From an uncultured Clostridia bacterium (GTDB lineage Bacteria; Bacillota; Clostridia; Oscillospirales; CAG-272), in contig CANRFY010000005.1 of NCBI GenBank assembly GCA_947630015.1, positions 1 to 64,000 on the forward strand: a stretch of 64,000 bases of DNA. Reading direction: 5' to 3'. The stretch's first letter is position 1, and each line of letters opens with the position of its first letter. The notes beneath the pieces are model-generated. The model searched no databases. It was not told where the DNA came from and saw only the letters and a program-made list of their open reading frames with translations. Made by a program: the position numbers and the translations under genes. This document shows, in pieces, positions 48,773-57,005 of the stretch.

Positions 48773-48930
48773 TGCGGCGGGTGCGGCGCATTCTGTCAGG
48801 CGTTGTGTTCTGGTGCGGGATCGCGGTCGTATTCATTATCTCGCTGCCTGCGGAGCTGCTGTTCGGCATAGTTAGCATAACGGTCAACGCGCTCGACGCG
48901 ATAATAAAAAAGATAGACGGCGGCAGCTGA
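48769..48930 (+). CDS. 53-aa putative single-pass membrane protein, ATGA-coupled to permease
   Basis: MMRRVRRILSGVVFWCGIAVVFIISLPAELLFGIVSITVNALDAIIKKIDGGS*, below the ORF-track size cutoff. Confidence 0.65.
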   Translation: MMRRVRRILSGVVFWCGIAVVFIISLPAELLFGIVSITVNALDAIIKKIDGGS

Positions 48931-48949
48931 TGCCTTTTTGGAGGATAAA

Positions 48950-49840
48950 ATGGACAAAACAGAAAAAAGCCGCAGACGGCAGCGCACGCTGATCGCGCTT
49001 TTGATCGCGTGGGGCGCGATTTTGGCGTCCGCCGTCATAGGCTTATGCATATATGATAATTACAGGATCGCGCGCACCGAGATAACGGTCGCGGACGGCG
49101 CGCTGCCGCCGTCCTTCGACGGATATAAGATCGCGCACGTATCCGATCTGCACAACAGAGAATTCGGGCGCGGCAGCGAAAGACTGCTTTCGATCCTCGA
49201 GGAAGAGCGTCCCGACATGATCGCGATCACGGGCGATCTGATCGATTCGCGCCGCACCGACGTCGACGCCGCAGTCACATTTGCGGCGGGAGCCGTCAAG
49301 ATCGCGCCTACGTTTTACGTCACCGGCAATCACGAGGCCGCGTCGGATAAATACGGCGAGCTTGCGGAAAAGCTCGCCGGAGTCGGCGTCGCCGTCATCG
49401 ACGACAGCTCGGCCAAAATTTATCGCAGAAGCGGCTGCATTTTGATATGCGGGCTGCGCGATCCGAATTTCGATATGCTCGGATGCACGCCTGACGAAAG
49501 GGCGGCGGCGGTCAGGGATAAGCTGTGCGCCATGATCGGCGACGGCGGCGAATTCGTCATATTGCTGTCGCATCGGCCGGAGCTGTTCGACGCTTACGCG
49601 TCGAGCGGCGTCGATCTTGCGCTGTGCGGCCATGCGCACGGCGGACAGTTCCGCATCCCGTTTATCGGCGGCGTTTACGCGCCGGATCAGGGATTTTTGC
49701 CGAAATACGACGCCGGCATATATGAAAGCGGTCGATGCAGGATGGCGGTCAGCCGCGGACTCGGCAACAGTGTGATCCCCTTCCGCTTAAATAATTCGCC
49801 GGAGCTTTTGATATTGACGCTTAAGCGGGACGCGGGATGA
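48950..49840 (+). CDS. Membrane-anchored metallophosphoesterase
   Basis: YKIAHVSDLHNREFG...MIAITGDLIDSR...VTGNHEA...CGHAHGGQ. Confidence 0.93.
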   Translation: MDKTEKSRRRQRTLIALLIAWGAILASAVIGLCIYDNYRIARTEITVADGALPPSFDGYKIAHVSDLHNREFGRGSERLLSILEEERPDMIAITGDLIDSRRTDVDAAVTFAAGAVKIAPTFYVTGNHEAASDKYGELAEKLAGVGVAVIDDSSAKIYRRSGCILICGLRDPNFDMLGCTPDERAAAVRDKLCAMIGDGGEFVILLSHRPELFDAYASSGVDLALCGHAHGGQFRIPFIGGVYAPDQGFLPKYDAGIYESGRCRMAVSRGLGNSVIPFRLNNSPELLILTLKRDAG

Positions 49841-49845
49841 ATTCG

Positions 49846-51234
49846 TCAAATCCCTGTTTGCGGCGGAGTTTTCGCGCGTTCGAGTTCGAGCCGTTTTATA
49901 AGTCTTGCCAAAACGATGACTGCCGCGGCGGCAAGCACGATCTCCGCCGTCAGCTGCGCGTATGCGAGTCCGTAAAGCGGGAACAGAGCGTTTAATATGT
50001 ACAGCGCGGGGATCTCAAGCACGATCTTGCGCAGAATGGCGAACAAAAGCGCGTTTTTGCCGAGTCCGCACGACTGAAACACGCCTACGCCGAGAAAATC
50101 CGTACACAGAAACGGCATCGCGAGGCACATCCCGCGCAGAAAGCGCGTGCCGTATCCGACGACGTTGTCGTTCTTCATGAACATACGCAAAAGCTGTTCC
50201 GCGCCGATGAAGTATCCGACGGATACGACGATCATCATCGTGATCATGATGCGCGCGGCGAACGCGATCGATTTTTTCATTCTGCCGACGTCGCCGGAGG
50301 CGTAGTTATATCCGACGAGCGGCATTATGCCCTGCGAAAATCCGAGGGCGACCTGAACGGGGACCATGTTGATCTTCTGCGCGATTCCCATCGCGGATAC
50401 GGCGTCCGGCCCCGCCGCCGAGGTGAAATTGTTCAATACCGTCATGCCGGTGACGTTGAGCAGATTCTGTATCGACGCGGGGATGCCGACGGCGCATATG
50501 CCGAGTATTATATCGCGGCGGAAGCGCAGACGGCGCGGATTTACGCTTACGTATGTCTTCCCACGCCTGCAAAACAGCAAAATGAAAAAGTACAGGCACG
50601 CGGCGCAGTTAGAGATAAACGTCGCGAGTCCGGCGCCGGCGGCGCCCATGCCGAGTCCCCACGGGAGAATGAATATCGGATCGAGGATCATGTTAAGACC
50701 GCATCCGCTCATCGTTCCGATGCTCGCGTGCAGCGACGATCCCTCCGAGCGGACGAGATATGCCAAAACGACGTTCAGTATCGACGGCACGGCGCCGCAC
50801 GTAACGGTCCATTTGAGGTATTCGGACGTCGCGGCGGACGTCTGCGCGTCCGCCCCAAGCACAACGAGAAACGCGCCTTTAAGCGATGTATATACGATCG
50901 AAAACACCATTGCCGAGACGAGCGCGCAGTAAAATCCGACGGCGGAGCTTGCATAGACCGTATCGTATTCCTTCCGTCCGAGCGCGCGGCTCATCATGCT
51001 CGACGCGCCGACGCCGAACAGATTGTTGATCGCGTTGAACGCCAAAAGCACGGGCGCCGCCAGCGTCACCGCAGAATTTTGTATAGGATCGTTGAGCATA
51101 CCGACGAAATACGTGTCGGCGAGATTGTACAGCACCATCACGAGCGAGCTTACGATCGTCGGGATCGCGAGCGTCATGACGGCGCGCGGTATCGGCATCT
51201 GCTCAAACAGCTGCGCCTTTTGCGTGTCCTGCAT
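49846..51234 (-). CDS. MATE family efflux transporter
   Basis: PIPRAVMTLAIPTIVSSLVMVLYNLADTYFVGML. Confidence 0.93.
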   Translation of the reverse strand: MQDTQKAQLFEQMPIPRAVMTLAIPTIVSSLVMVLYNLADTYFVGMLNDPIQNSAVTLAAPVLLAFNAINNLFGVGASSMMSRALGRKEYDTVYASSAVGFYCALVSAMVFSIVYTSLKGAFLVVLGADAQTSAATSEYLKWTVTCGAVPSILNVVLAYLVRSEGSSLHASIGTMSGCGLNMILDPIFILPWGLGMGAAGAGLATFISNCAACLYFFILLFCRRGKTYVSVNPRRLRFRRDIILGICAVGIPASIQNLLNVTGMTVLNNFTSAAGPDAVSAMGIAQKINMVPVQVALGFSQGIMPLVGYNYASGDVGRMKKSIAFAARIMITMMIVVSVGYFIGAEQLLRMFMKNDNVVGYGTRFLRGMCLAMPFLCTDFLGVGVFQSCGLGKNALLFAILRKIVLEIPALYILNALFPLYGLAYAQLTAEIVLAAAAVIVLARLIKRLELERAKTPPQTGI

Positions 51235-51320
51235 TTTTGACCTCCGTTTGCTTTACGCGACATCAATTATAATGTCGCGCGCGGCCGCTTGTCAAGTACG
51301 TACCCGCACAATATAATGCA

Positions 51321-51354
51321 AAAACCGCGGACGGCGTCTGCCGTCCGCGGTTTT
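51321..51354. terminator. Bidirectional terminator-like hairpin
   Basis: aaaaccgcggacggc-gtct-gccgtccgcggtttt. Confidence 0.75.
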
Positions 51355-51379
51355 ATGCGCTTGAGATATCAATTTATTA

Positions 51380-52054
51380 TCATTTGTCGGACGCGCCGTC
51401 GATCGCCGCGATCTCGCCCGCGCGCTTGTAAATCGAATACGGCAGCACGCATCCGCGCACGCTCGACAGCGGATAGACGCGTGCGCCGCGTCCTATAACC
51501 GTGCCGGGATTCAGTACGCTGCCGCAACCGATCTCAGCGCCGTCGCCAAGGATCGCGCCGAATTTTTTGCGTCCCGTCTCGATGTCGCCGTCGGGCGAAT
51601 GAACGACGACGGGCGTCTTGTCGCTCTTTACGTTTGATGTGATCGCGCCCGCGCCCATATGCGCGCCGAATCCGAGTATCGAGTCGCCGACGTAGTTGTA
51701 ATGCGGGACTTGCACCTTGTCGAACAGGATCACGTTTTTAAGCTCCGTCGAATTGCCGACGACGGCTCCCCTGCCCACAATCGCGGAACCGCGTATGAAC
51801 GCGCAGTGGCGCACCTCGGCTCCGGCCTCGATTATGCACGGACCCGTGATGCTCGCCGTCGGCGCGACCGTCGCAGATTTCGATATCCATACGTCAGGCG
51901 ACGGATTGTCGTATTCGTCGACGGACAGCCCCGCGCCCCGCGCGCGTATGTAGTCGCCGATCCACGGCAGCGCCTCCCATGCATACTCGCATCCGTCGAA
52001 TATGTCCCCCGACATCGTGTGGTCAAGATCGAACAGCTCTGATATTGTAAGCAT
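51380..52054 (-). CDS. Left-handed beta-helix (LpxA/GlmU C-terminal-like) protein
   Basis: Hexapeptide repeats SATVAPTASITGPCIIEAGAEVRHCAFIRGSAIVGRGAVVGNS; start MLTISELFDLDHT. Confidence 0.82.
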   Translation of the reverse strand: MLTISELFDLDHTMSGDIFDGCEYAWEALPWIGDYIRARGAGLSVDEYDNPSPDVWISKSATVAPTASITGPCIIEAGAEVRHCAFIRGSAIVGRGAVVGNSTELKNVILFDKVQVPHYNYVGDSILGFGAHMGAGAITSNVKSDKTPVVVHSPDGDIETGRKKFGAILGDGAEIGCGSVLNPGTVIGRGARVYPLSSVRGCVLPYSIYKRAGEIAAIDGASDK

Positions 52055-52067
52055 TTTTATTTTGTGA

Positions 52068-52097
52068 GGGAGCGACTTTTTGAAAAAAGTCACTCCC
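52068..52097 (-). repeat. Hairpin related to the dispersed composite element (third member)
   Basis: gggagcgacttttt-ga-aaaaagtcactccc followed by ccacaccccctcttcaaaaacttttac. Confidence 0.5.
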
Positions 52098-52142
52098 CCA
52101 CACCCCCTCTTCAAAAACTTTTACTGACCTGTTATTTACCGC

Positions 52143-53771
52143 TTATTTTACATCGTATCCCTTTTCCTTGATGAGCGAAATCAGCTCGTCGACGACTGCG
52201 TTGCAGAAATCGATATCCTCGCCCTCCGCCATGACGCGTATTACAGGCTCCGTTCCGCTTTTGCGCAGAAGCACGCGCCCCGTATCGCCGAACCGCTTCG
52301 TTATATCCTCGACGCGCTCCGCGATATCATGATCGTTCATCACGACGTCCTTATCCGACACGCGGACGTTTTTGAGTACCTGCGGATATATCGTGACCGC
52401 CGAGGCGAGCTTGCCGAGAGTCGATTTTCGTTCGAGCATTTCCTCCATCAGCATGAGCGCCGTCAGGATGCCGTCGCCCGTCGTCGCATATTTGCGGACG
52501 ATGATATGTCCCGACTGCTCGCCGCCGAGGGAATAGCCGTTTCTCATCATTTCCTCGTAGACGTATCTATCGCCGACCGTCGTCTGCACCGTATCGATGC
52601 CGGCCTCGCGGAACGCTTTATAAAGTCCCGCGTTCGACATTATCGTCGTGACGACCGTATTTTTCTCGAGCGCGCCGCGCCGCTTTAACAGATGGCCGAG
52701 TATGTACATTATAACGTCGCCGTTGACCTCGTTGCCGTTTTCGTCGACCGCTATGCAGCGGTCGGCGTCGCCGTCGAACGCGAAGCCTATATCGAGATGA
52801 TTTTCACGCACGAATCTGCACAGATTTTCGATATGCGTCGATCCGGCGTCGCGGTTTATATTTCTGCCGTCCGGCTGACCGTTTATCACGCGAATCTGCG
52901 CGCCGAGCGCCTCGAAAACGGCCGGCGCTATGCGCCATGACGCGCCGTTTGCGCAGTCGAGTCCGACCTTTATATCGCGGAACGAATGAGCCGCGATCGA
53001 GATGAGATATCCTATGTAGCGGTTGCGTCCCGCCGCATAGTCGATGATGGCGCCGATGCGGTCCGTGCGCGCGAGCGGGATATCGCCGCCGTCGACGCCG
53101 AGAGGCTCCAAATTGCCGTCGATATATGCCTCGACGAGCGCGAGCGTGCCGTCGTCCATCTTTTCGCCGTATGTATTTATGAGCTTTATGCCGTTGTCGG
53201 AATAGACGTTGTGCGACGCCGATATCATGACGCCGCAGTCGAAGCCGTCCTGACGCGTGACGTATGAGACGCTCGGCGTCGTCGTGACGTGCAGCATATA
53301 CGCGTCGGCTCCGGACGACGTGAGTCCGGCCGCGATCGCGTATTCGAGCATATAGCTCGACAGACGCGTATCCTTGCCGATCACGATCTTCGGTTTATAG
53401 TTGCGGTCGCGGCAGCCCGATATGGGATCGGAATAGTACCATCCGAGGAAGCGTCCGATGCGGAACGCGTGTTCAGCCGTCAGAACGCCGTTCGCCTCGC
53501 CGCGGAATCCGTCCGTCCCGAAATATTTGCCTGATTTAAGCTCCGTTACAACGGGGCCGCATCTGCGGAGTTCCGCGTCCTCGCGGATAAGATCGTCCAT
53601 CGTCACGCGGAACAGCTCGCACATCTGCGGCAGCTTATCGAGGCGCGGCTCCGTCTGGCTGACCTCCCATTTCGAGACTGCCTGACGCGAGACGCCAAGC
53701 GTCTCCGCCAGCTCCTCCTGCGACATATTCATCGACGAGCGATAGTAAGCGATCTTTTCCCCTATCTTCAT
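52143..53771 (-). CDS. XRE-family HTH domain fused to phosphoglucosamine mutase (GlmM)
   Basis: aa 1-65 MKIGEKIAYYRSSMNMSQEELAETLGVSRQAVSKWEVSQTEPRLDKLPQMCELFRVTMDDLI; then GKYFGTDGFRGEANG...MISASHN...FDGDADRC...RKSGTEPVIRVM in one frame. Confidence 0.95.
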   Translation of the reverse strand: MKIGEKIAYYRSSMNMSQEELAETLGVSRQAVSKWEVSQTEPRLDKLPQMCELFRVTMDDLIREDAELRRCGPVVTELKSGKYFGTDGFRGEANGVLTAEHAFRIGRFLGWYYSDPISGCRDRNYKPKIVIGKDTRLSSYMLEYAIAAGLTSSGADAYMLHVTTTPSVSYVTRQDGFDCGVMISASHNVYSDNGIKLINTYGEKMDDGTLALVEAYIDGNLEPLGVDGGDIPLARTDRIGAIIDYAAGRNRYIGYLISIAAHSFRDIKVGLDCANGASWRIAPAVFEALGAQIRVINGQPDGRNINRDAGSTHIENLCRFVRENHLDIGFAFDGDADRCIAVDENGNEVNGDVIMYILGHLLKRRGALEKNTVVTTIMSNAGLYKAFREAGIDTVQTTVGDRYVYEEMMRNGYSLGGEQSGHIIVRKYATTGDGILTALMLMEEMLERKSTLGKLASAVTIYPQVLKNVRVSDKDVVMNDHDIAERVEDITKRFGDTGRVLLRKSGTEPVIRVMAEGEDIDFCNAVVDELISLIKEKGYDVK

Positions 53772-53864
53772 TCGTTAAACTCCTGTTTTTGACCGTGCGG
53801 TATAATTCCATACTATTATATTATGCATCCGTCTTATTTGCAACCAATAAATATATACTTTTTT

Positions 53865-53881
53865 CGCAATCAATAGTTGCG
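53865..53881. promoter_or_regulatory. Candidate operator upstream of XRE-GlmM
   Basis: CGCAA-TCAATAG-TTGCG; related half-site GCAACCAAT at 53840-53848. Confidence 0.4.
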
Positions 53882-54020
53882 TATCGTGTATGATTCCGCG
53901 CCGGCAGGCGCGATCGCCGCCGATTCCAACCGTGATCGGCCGCGTTTGCGCAACCGTTGCTCACATGATTTCGCCGCATTTGCGGCGTATGCGCAAAGCA
54001 TACCCGCCGTGCGCATATAT

Positions 54021-54049
54021 AAAAATGACGCGCGCTGCGCGTCATTTTT
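54021..54049 (-). terminator. Terminator of the carD gene
   Basis: aaaaatgacgcgc-gct-gcgcgtcattttt. Confidence 0.85.
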
Positions 54050-54069
54050 GCTTTTGCGGTCAGGGTAGG

Positions 54070-54597
54070 TCACGCTTCCTTAACGGCGGCGTTTTCGATC
54101 CTCGAGGCGATATATGTGTCGACGTCGCGTCTGTCGAGTCCCGTGACGTATGATATCTCGTCGCCGAGGATCCTCTGTGCGCGTTCGAGGAAATGTTCGT
54201 CCGCGATGTGGAGGCGCTTCTTTTTGGAACGCTGCTCTTCCCTGCGCGAACGGAGTGTGCGTATCATTTCGATTATATGCGTCGGCTGATTCTCAAGCAG
54301 TATCGCCGAGTAAGCCTCCTTTCGCTTATTGTCGTTCTCGATCCAGATGTTCTCCGCGCGCGGCATATATTCGATCGCGTCGTCGACCTCGTCGCGCGTC
54401 ATCGCACCGCGTATGCGAGACACAAGCTTTTCGTTGCCTGTCGGGACATATACGAGCGATCCCGAATCGTAAAGCGGACGCAGCACATAATATTCCGTGC
54501 TTTCCCCGCAGAATTCACCGACTGTTATATCCTCCACCGCGCACACGCCGGACTGACTGTAAATGATCTTATCGCCAATGGAATACCGTTTGTTCAT
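54070..54597 (-). CDS. CarD family transcriptional regulator
   Basis: YSIGDKIIYSQSGVCAVEDI...YYVLRPLYDSGSLVYVPTGNEKL. Confidence 0.9.
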   Translation of the reverse strand: MNKRYSIGDKIIYSQSGVCAVEDITVGEFCGESTEYYVLRPLYDSGSLVYVPTGNEKLVSRIRGAMTRDEVDDAIEYMPRAENIWIENDNKRKEAYSAILLENQPTHIIEMIRTLRSRREEQRSKKKRLHIADEHFLERAQRILGDEISYVTGLDRRDVDTYIASRIENAAVKEA

Positions 54598-54603
54598 ATG
54601 ACC

Positions 54604-54795
54604 TCAAACTATGGCGTCCGTCGAAGGAGCGCCTCTCTGCTCTGACTCTTCAAACTCCCCGTTCTTGTTGACTACGCTGTCCGCGTCGTCAAACACGCAT
54701 TCCTTGTGCGAGCATGAACCGAAATAAAGACAAAAACGACAGTCATGTTCGCGCATGAACGATTTCTTCGCGTTTCCGCGCTTAACTCTGCCCAT
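54604..54795 (-). CDS. Small Cys-rich protein
   Basis: 63 aa with CRFCLYFGSCSHKEC; just upstream of the CarD gene on the same strand. Confidence 0.5.
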   Translation of the reverse strand: MGRVKRGNAKKSFMREHDCRFCLYFGSCSHKECVFDDADSVVNKNGEFEESEQRGAPSTDAIV

Positions 54796-55021
54796 ACGTG
54801 ATTACCTCCAAAACTAAAGCTGACATCTTTGACAAAAAAACAATTCTTCCTTGTATATATTATACCATAACCCGTAAAATTTTCAAGTGGAGAAAGTGCC
54901 GAATAAAACGACCGGCCTTGAGCGGATTCTGCGCAATTTTACATATCCGTCATGAATATTGACATTTCGGCTCCAATACATTATAATATGGCATATAAAC
55001 TCTCGGCTCGGAGGCGATTTT

Positions 55022-55549
55022 ATGGCGGAAAGAAAACGACTTGGCGGAGGCGTCGCGATCGCGCTCGCGTTCTGCGCTGTGATGCTTTGCGTGATCTGGG
55101 GGCATTCGCTTCTCTCGATCTCGGATTCATCGCAGGAATCGTCGAGACTGTTGAGCTTTATCCTGTCGGTGCTGCATATCGACGTCTCGGCGGCGCGGTT
55201 CGCCGCGCTCGAACATATAATGCGCAAATGCGCGCATTTCACCGAATTCGCCTGTCTCGGCGCACTTTCGTCGGCGGCGGCATATTTCATCTGCGGACGC
55301 GACGTCGGCAGAACGCTGTCGGCGCTTCCCCTGCCCGCGCTGTGCTGTCTGTTCGTCGCGTCGACGGACGAGACGATACAGATATTCTCCGGACGCGGCA
55401 ACGCCGTATCGGATGTGTTCCTCGATTTTTCGGGAGCGCTGACCGCGATGATCATTTTCGTGTGCGTGCTTCTCATAAGACGCAGAAAGCGCCGCGACGG
55501 CGAGTCCATCACAGGCGATGAGACGCAAAATACAGACGATGATGCCTGA
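55022..55549 (+). CDS. VanZ family protein
   Basis: HIMRKCAHFTEFACLGAL...STDETIQIFSGRGNAVSDVFLDFSGAL. Confidence 0.88.
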   Translation: MAERKRLGGGVAIALAFCAVMLCVIWGHSLLSISDSSQESSRLLSFILSVLHIDVSAARFAALEHIMRKCAHFTEFACLGALSSAAAYFICGRDVGRTLSALPLPALCCLFVASTDETIQIFSGRGNAVSDVFLDFSGALTAMIIFVCVLLIRRRKRRDGESITGDETQNTDDDA

Positions 55550-55571
55550 CGCCTCCGGCGTCGGGCATTTT
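55543..55571. terminator. Terminator-like hairpin between convergent genes
   Basis: tgcctgacgcc-tcc-ggcgtcgggcattttt. Confidence 0.75.
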
Positions 55572-55576
55572 TGCCG

Positions 55577-56611
55577 TCAGAAGCATTTTTCGAGGCGCTG
55601 GCTGCGGCACGTCGCCGTCTTGCCGCAATGATAGCAAAGCTCGTCCTCGCACGTCCCGCGCTCGAAGAATGTGACTATATTGTCGACGGTGCGCTCCGCG
55701 ATATTGTGGAGCGCCTCGCGCGTTAAGAACGCCTGATGCGACGTCACAAGGACGTTCGGCATCGACAACAGCCGCGCGAGCGTATCGTCGTCCATTATGT
55801 GGCCGGAATTGTCCTCGAAGAATATATCCGATTCCTCCTCGTAAACGTCGAGGCACGCCGCGCCGATCACGCGCGATTTTATCCCCGCGAGCAGCGCTTC
55901 CGCGTCGATGAGCGCGCCGCGCGACGTATTGACGATCACAACGCCGCGCTTCAGCTTCCCTATCGAATCGCGGTTCAGCATATGATACGTCTCATCCGTC
56001 AGCGGACAGTGGAACGAGATTATGTCTGCGCGCGAGTACAGCTCGTCGAGCGATACGTAATCGATTCCGGCGTCGGCCGCCGGATATTTGTCATACGCGA
56101 TCACGTTCATGCCGAAGCCGCGGCATATATCGATGAATACGCGTCCGATGCGTCCCGTGCCGATGACGCCGACTGTCTTTCCGTGAAGATCGAATCCCGT
56201 AAGCCCCGACAGGCTGAAATTGAAATCGCGCGTGCGCGCGTATGCCTTGTGGATGCGCCGCACCGACGTCAATATCATCGCCATCGCGTGTTCCGCGACG
56301 GCGTATGGCGAATACGCCGGAACGTGGACGACGTGGACGCGTCCGTATGCGTGCTTCACGTCGACGTTGTTATAGCCCGCGCACCGCAGCGCGAGCAGTC
56401 GTATGCCCGATTCGGTCAGTCTGTCGATCACGCCGGCGTCGACGGTGTCGTTGACAAAGACGCATACGCCGTCATATCCCGCGGCAAGACCGACTGTGTC
56501 GGCCGTCAGCTTCGGCTCGAAGAATTTAAAATCGACGCCCCGCGCCTCGCCGCACGGCTTCATCGATTCGATATCGTACTGTTTTGCGTCGAAAACCGCT
56601 ATTTTTATCAT
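55577..56611 (-). CDS. D-lactate dehydrogenase / 2-hydroxyacid dehydrogenase
   Basis: VHVPAYSPYAVAEHAMAM...GKTVGVIGTGRIGRVF...CPLTDETYHMLN. Confidence 0.93.
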   Translation of the reverse strand: MIKIAVFDAKQYDIESMKPCGEARGVDFKFFEPKLTADTVGLAAGYDGVCVFVNDTVDAGVIDRLTESGIRLLALRCAGYNNVDVKHAYGRVHVVHVPAYSPYAVAEHAMAMILTSVRRIHKAYARTRDFNFSLSGLTGFDLHGKTVGVIGTGRIGRVFIDICRGFGMNVIAYDKYPAADAGIDYVSLDELYSRADIISFHCPLTDETYHMLNRDSIGKLKRGVVIVNTSRGALIDAEALLAGIKSRVIGAACLDVYEEESDIFFEDNSGHIMDDDTLARLLSMPNVLVTSHQAFLTREALHNIAERTVDNIVTFFERGTCEDELCYHCGKTATCRSQRLEKCF

Positions 56612-56797
56612 ATGTCCGTTTCCTTTTTCGCTTTTTTATTTATTTTACCACTGCGGGTCCGCCGCGTCAACGGCGGCCTCCGTTTGTATTTTCGCCGTGT
56701 TTGACGCGCGTAAAACATTTTTCTCAAAAATTTTAAAATAACTATTGCAATTGACGCCGAGATATGATATACTACTGGAGCGTCGGAAAAAACGCAT

Positions 56798-56871
56798 GGA
56801 AGCGTAGCTCAGATGGTTAGAGTGCTTGGTTGACATCCAAGAGGTCACTGGTTCGACTCCAGCCGTTTCCA
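56798..56871 (+). tRNA. tRNA-Val (anticodon GAC)
   Basis: ggaagcgtagctcagatggttagagtgcttggttgacatccaagaggtcactggttcgactccagccgtttcca; acceptor GGAAGCG/CGTTTCC; no encoded CCA. Confidence 0.95.
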
Positions 56872-57005
56872 TTAAATATTCCCGTCTTGCGACGGGAATA
56901 TTTTTATTCCCGCTGTAAAGCGGGAATATTTTTTATACGATCATACGCATAAAAATCGGAGAGCGGATACGATCCGCTCTCCGATTTCATATTAAACAGA
57001 GTTGC

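Noticed and set aside
53890-54060. Possible ncRNA or extra gene between GlmM fusion and CarD
   Set aside because: Several small palindromes and ORFs on both strands, but apart from the carD terminator nothing has convincing coding or structural support.
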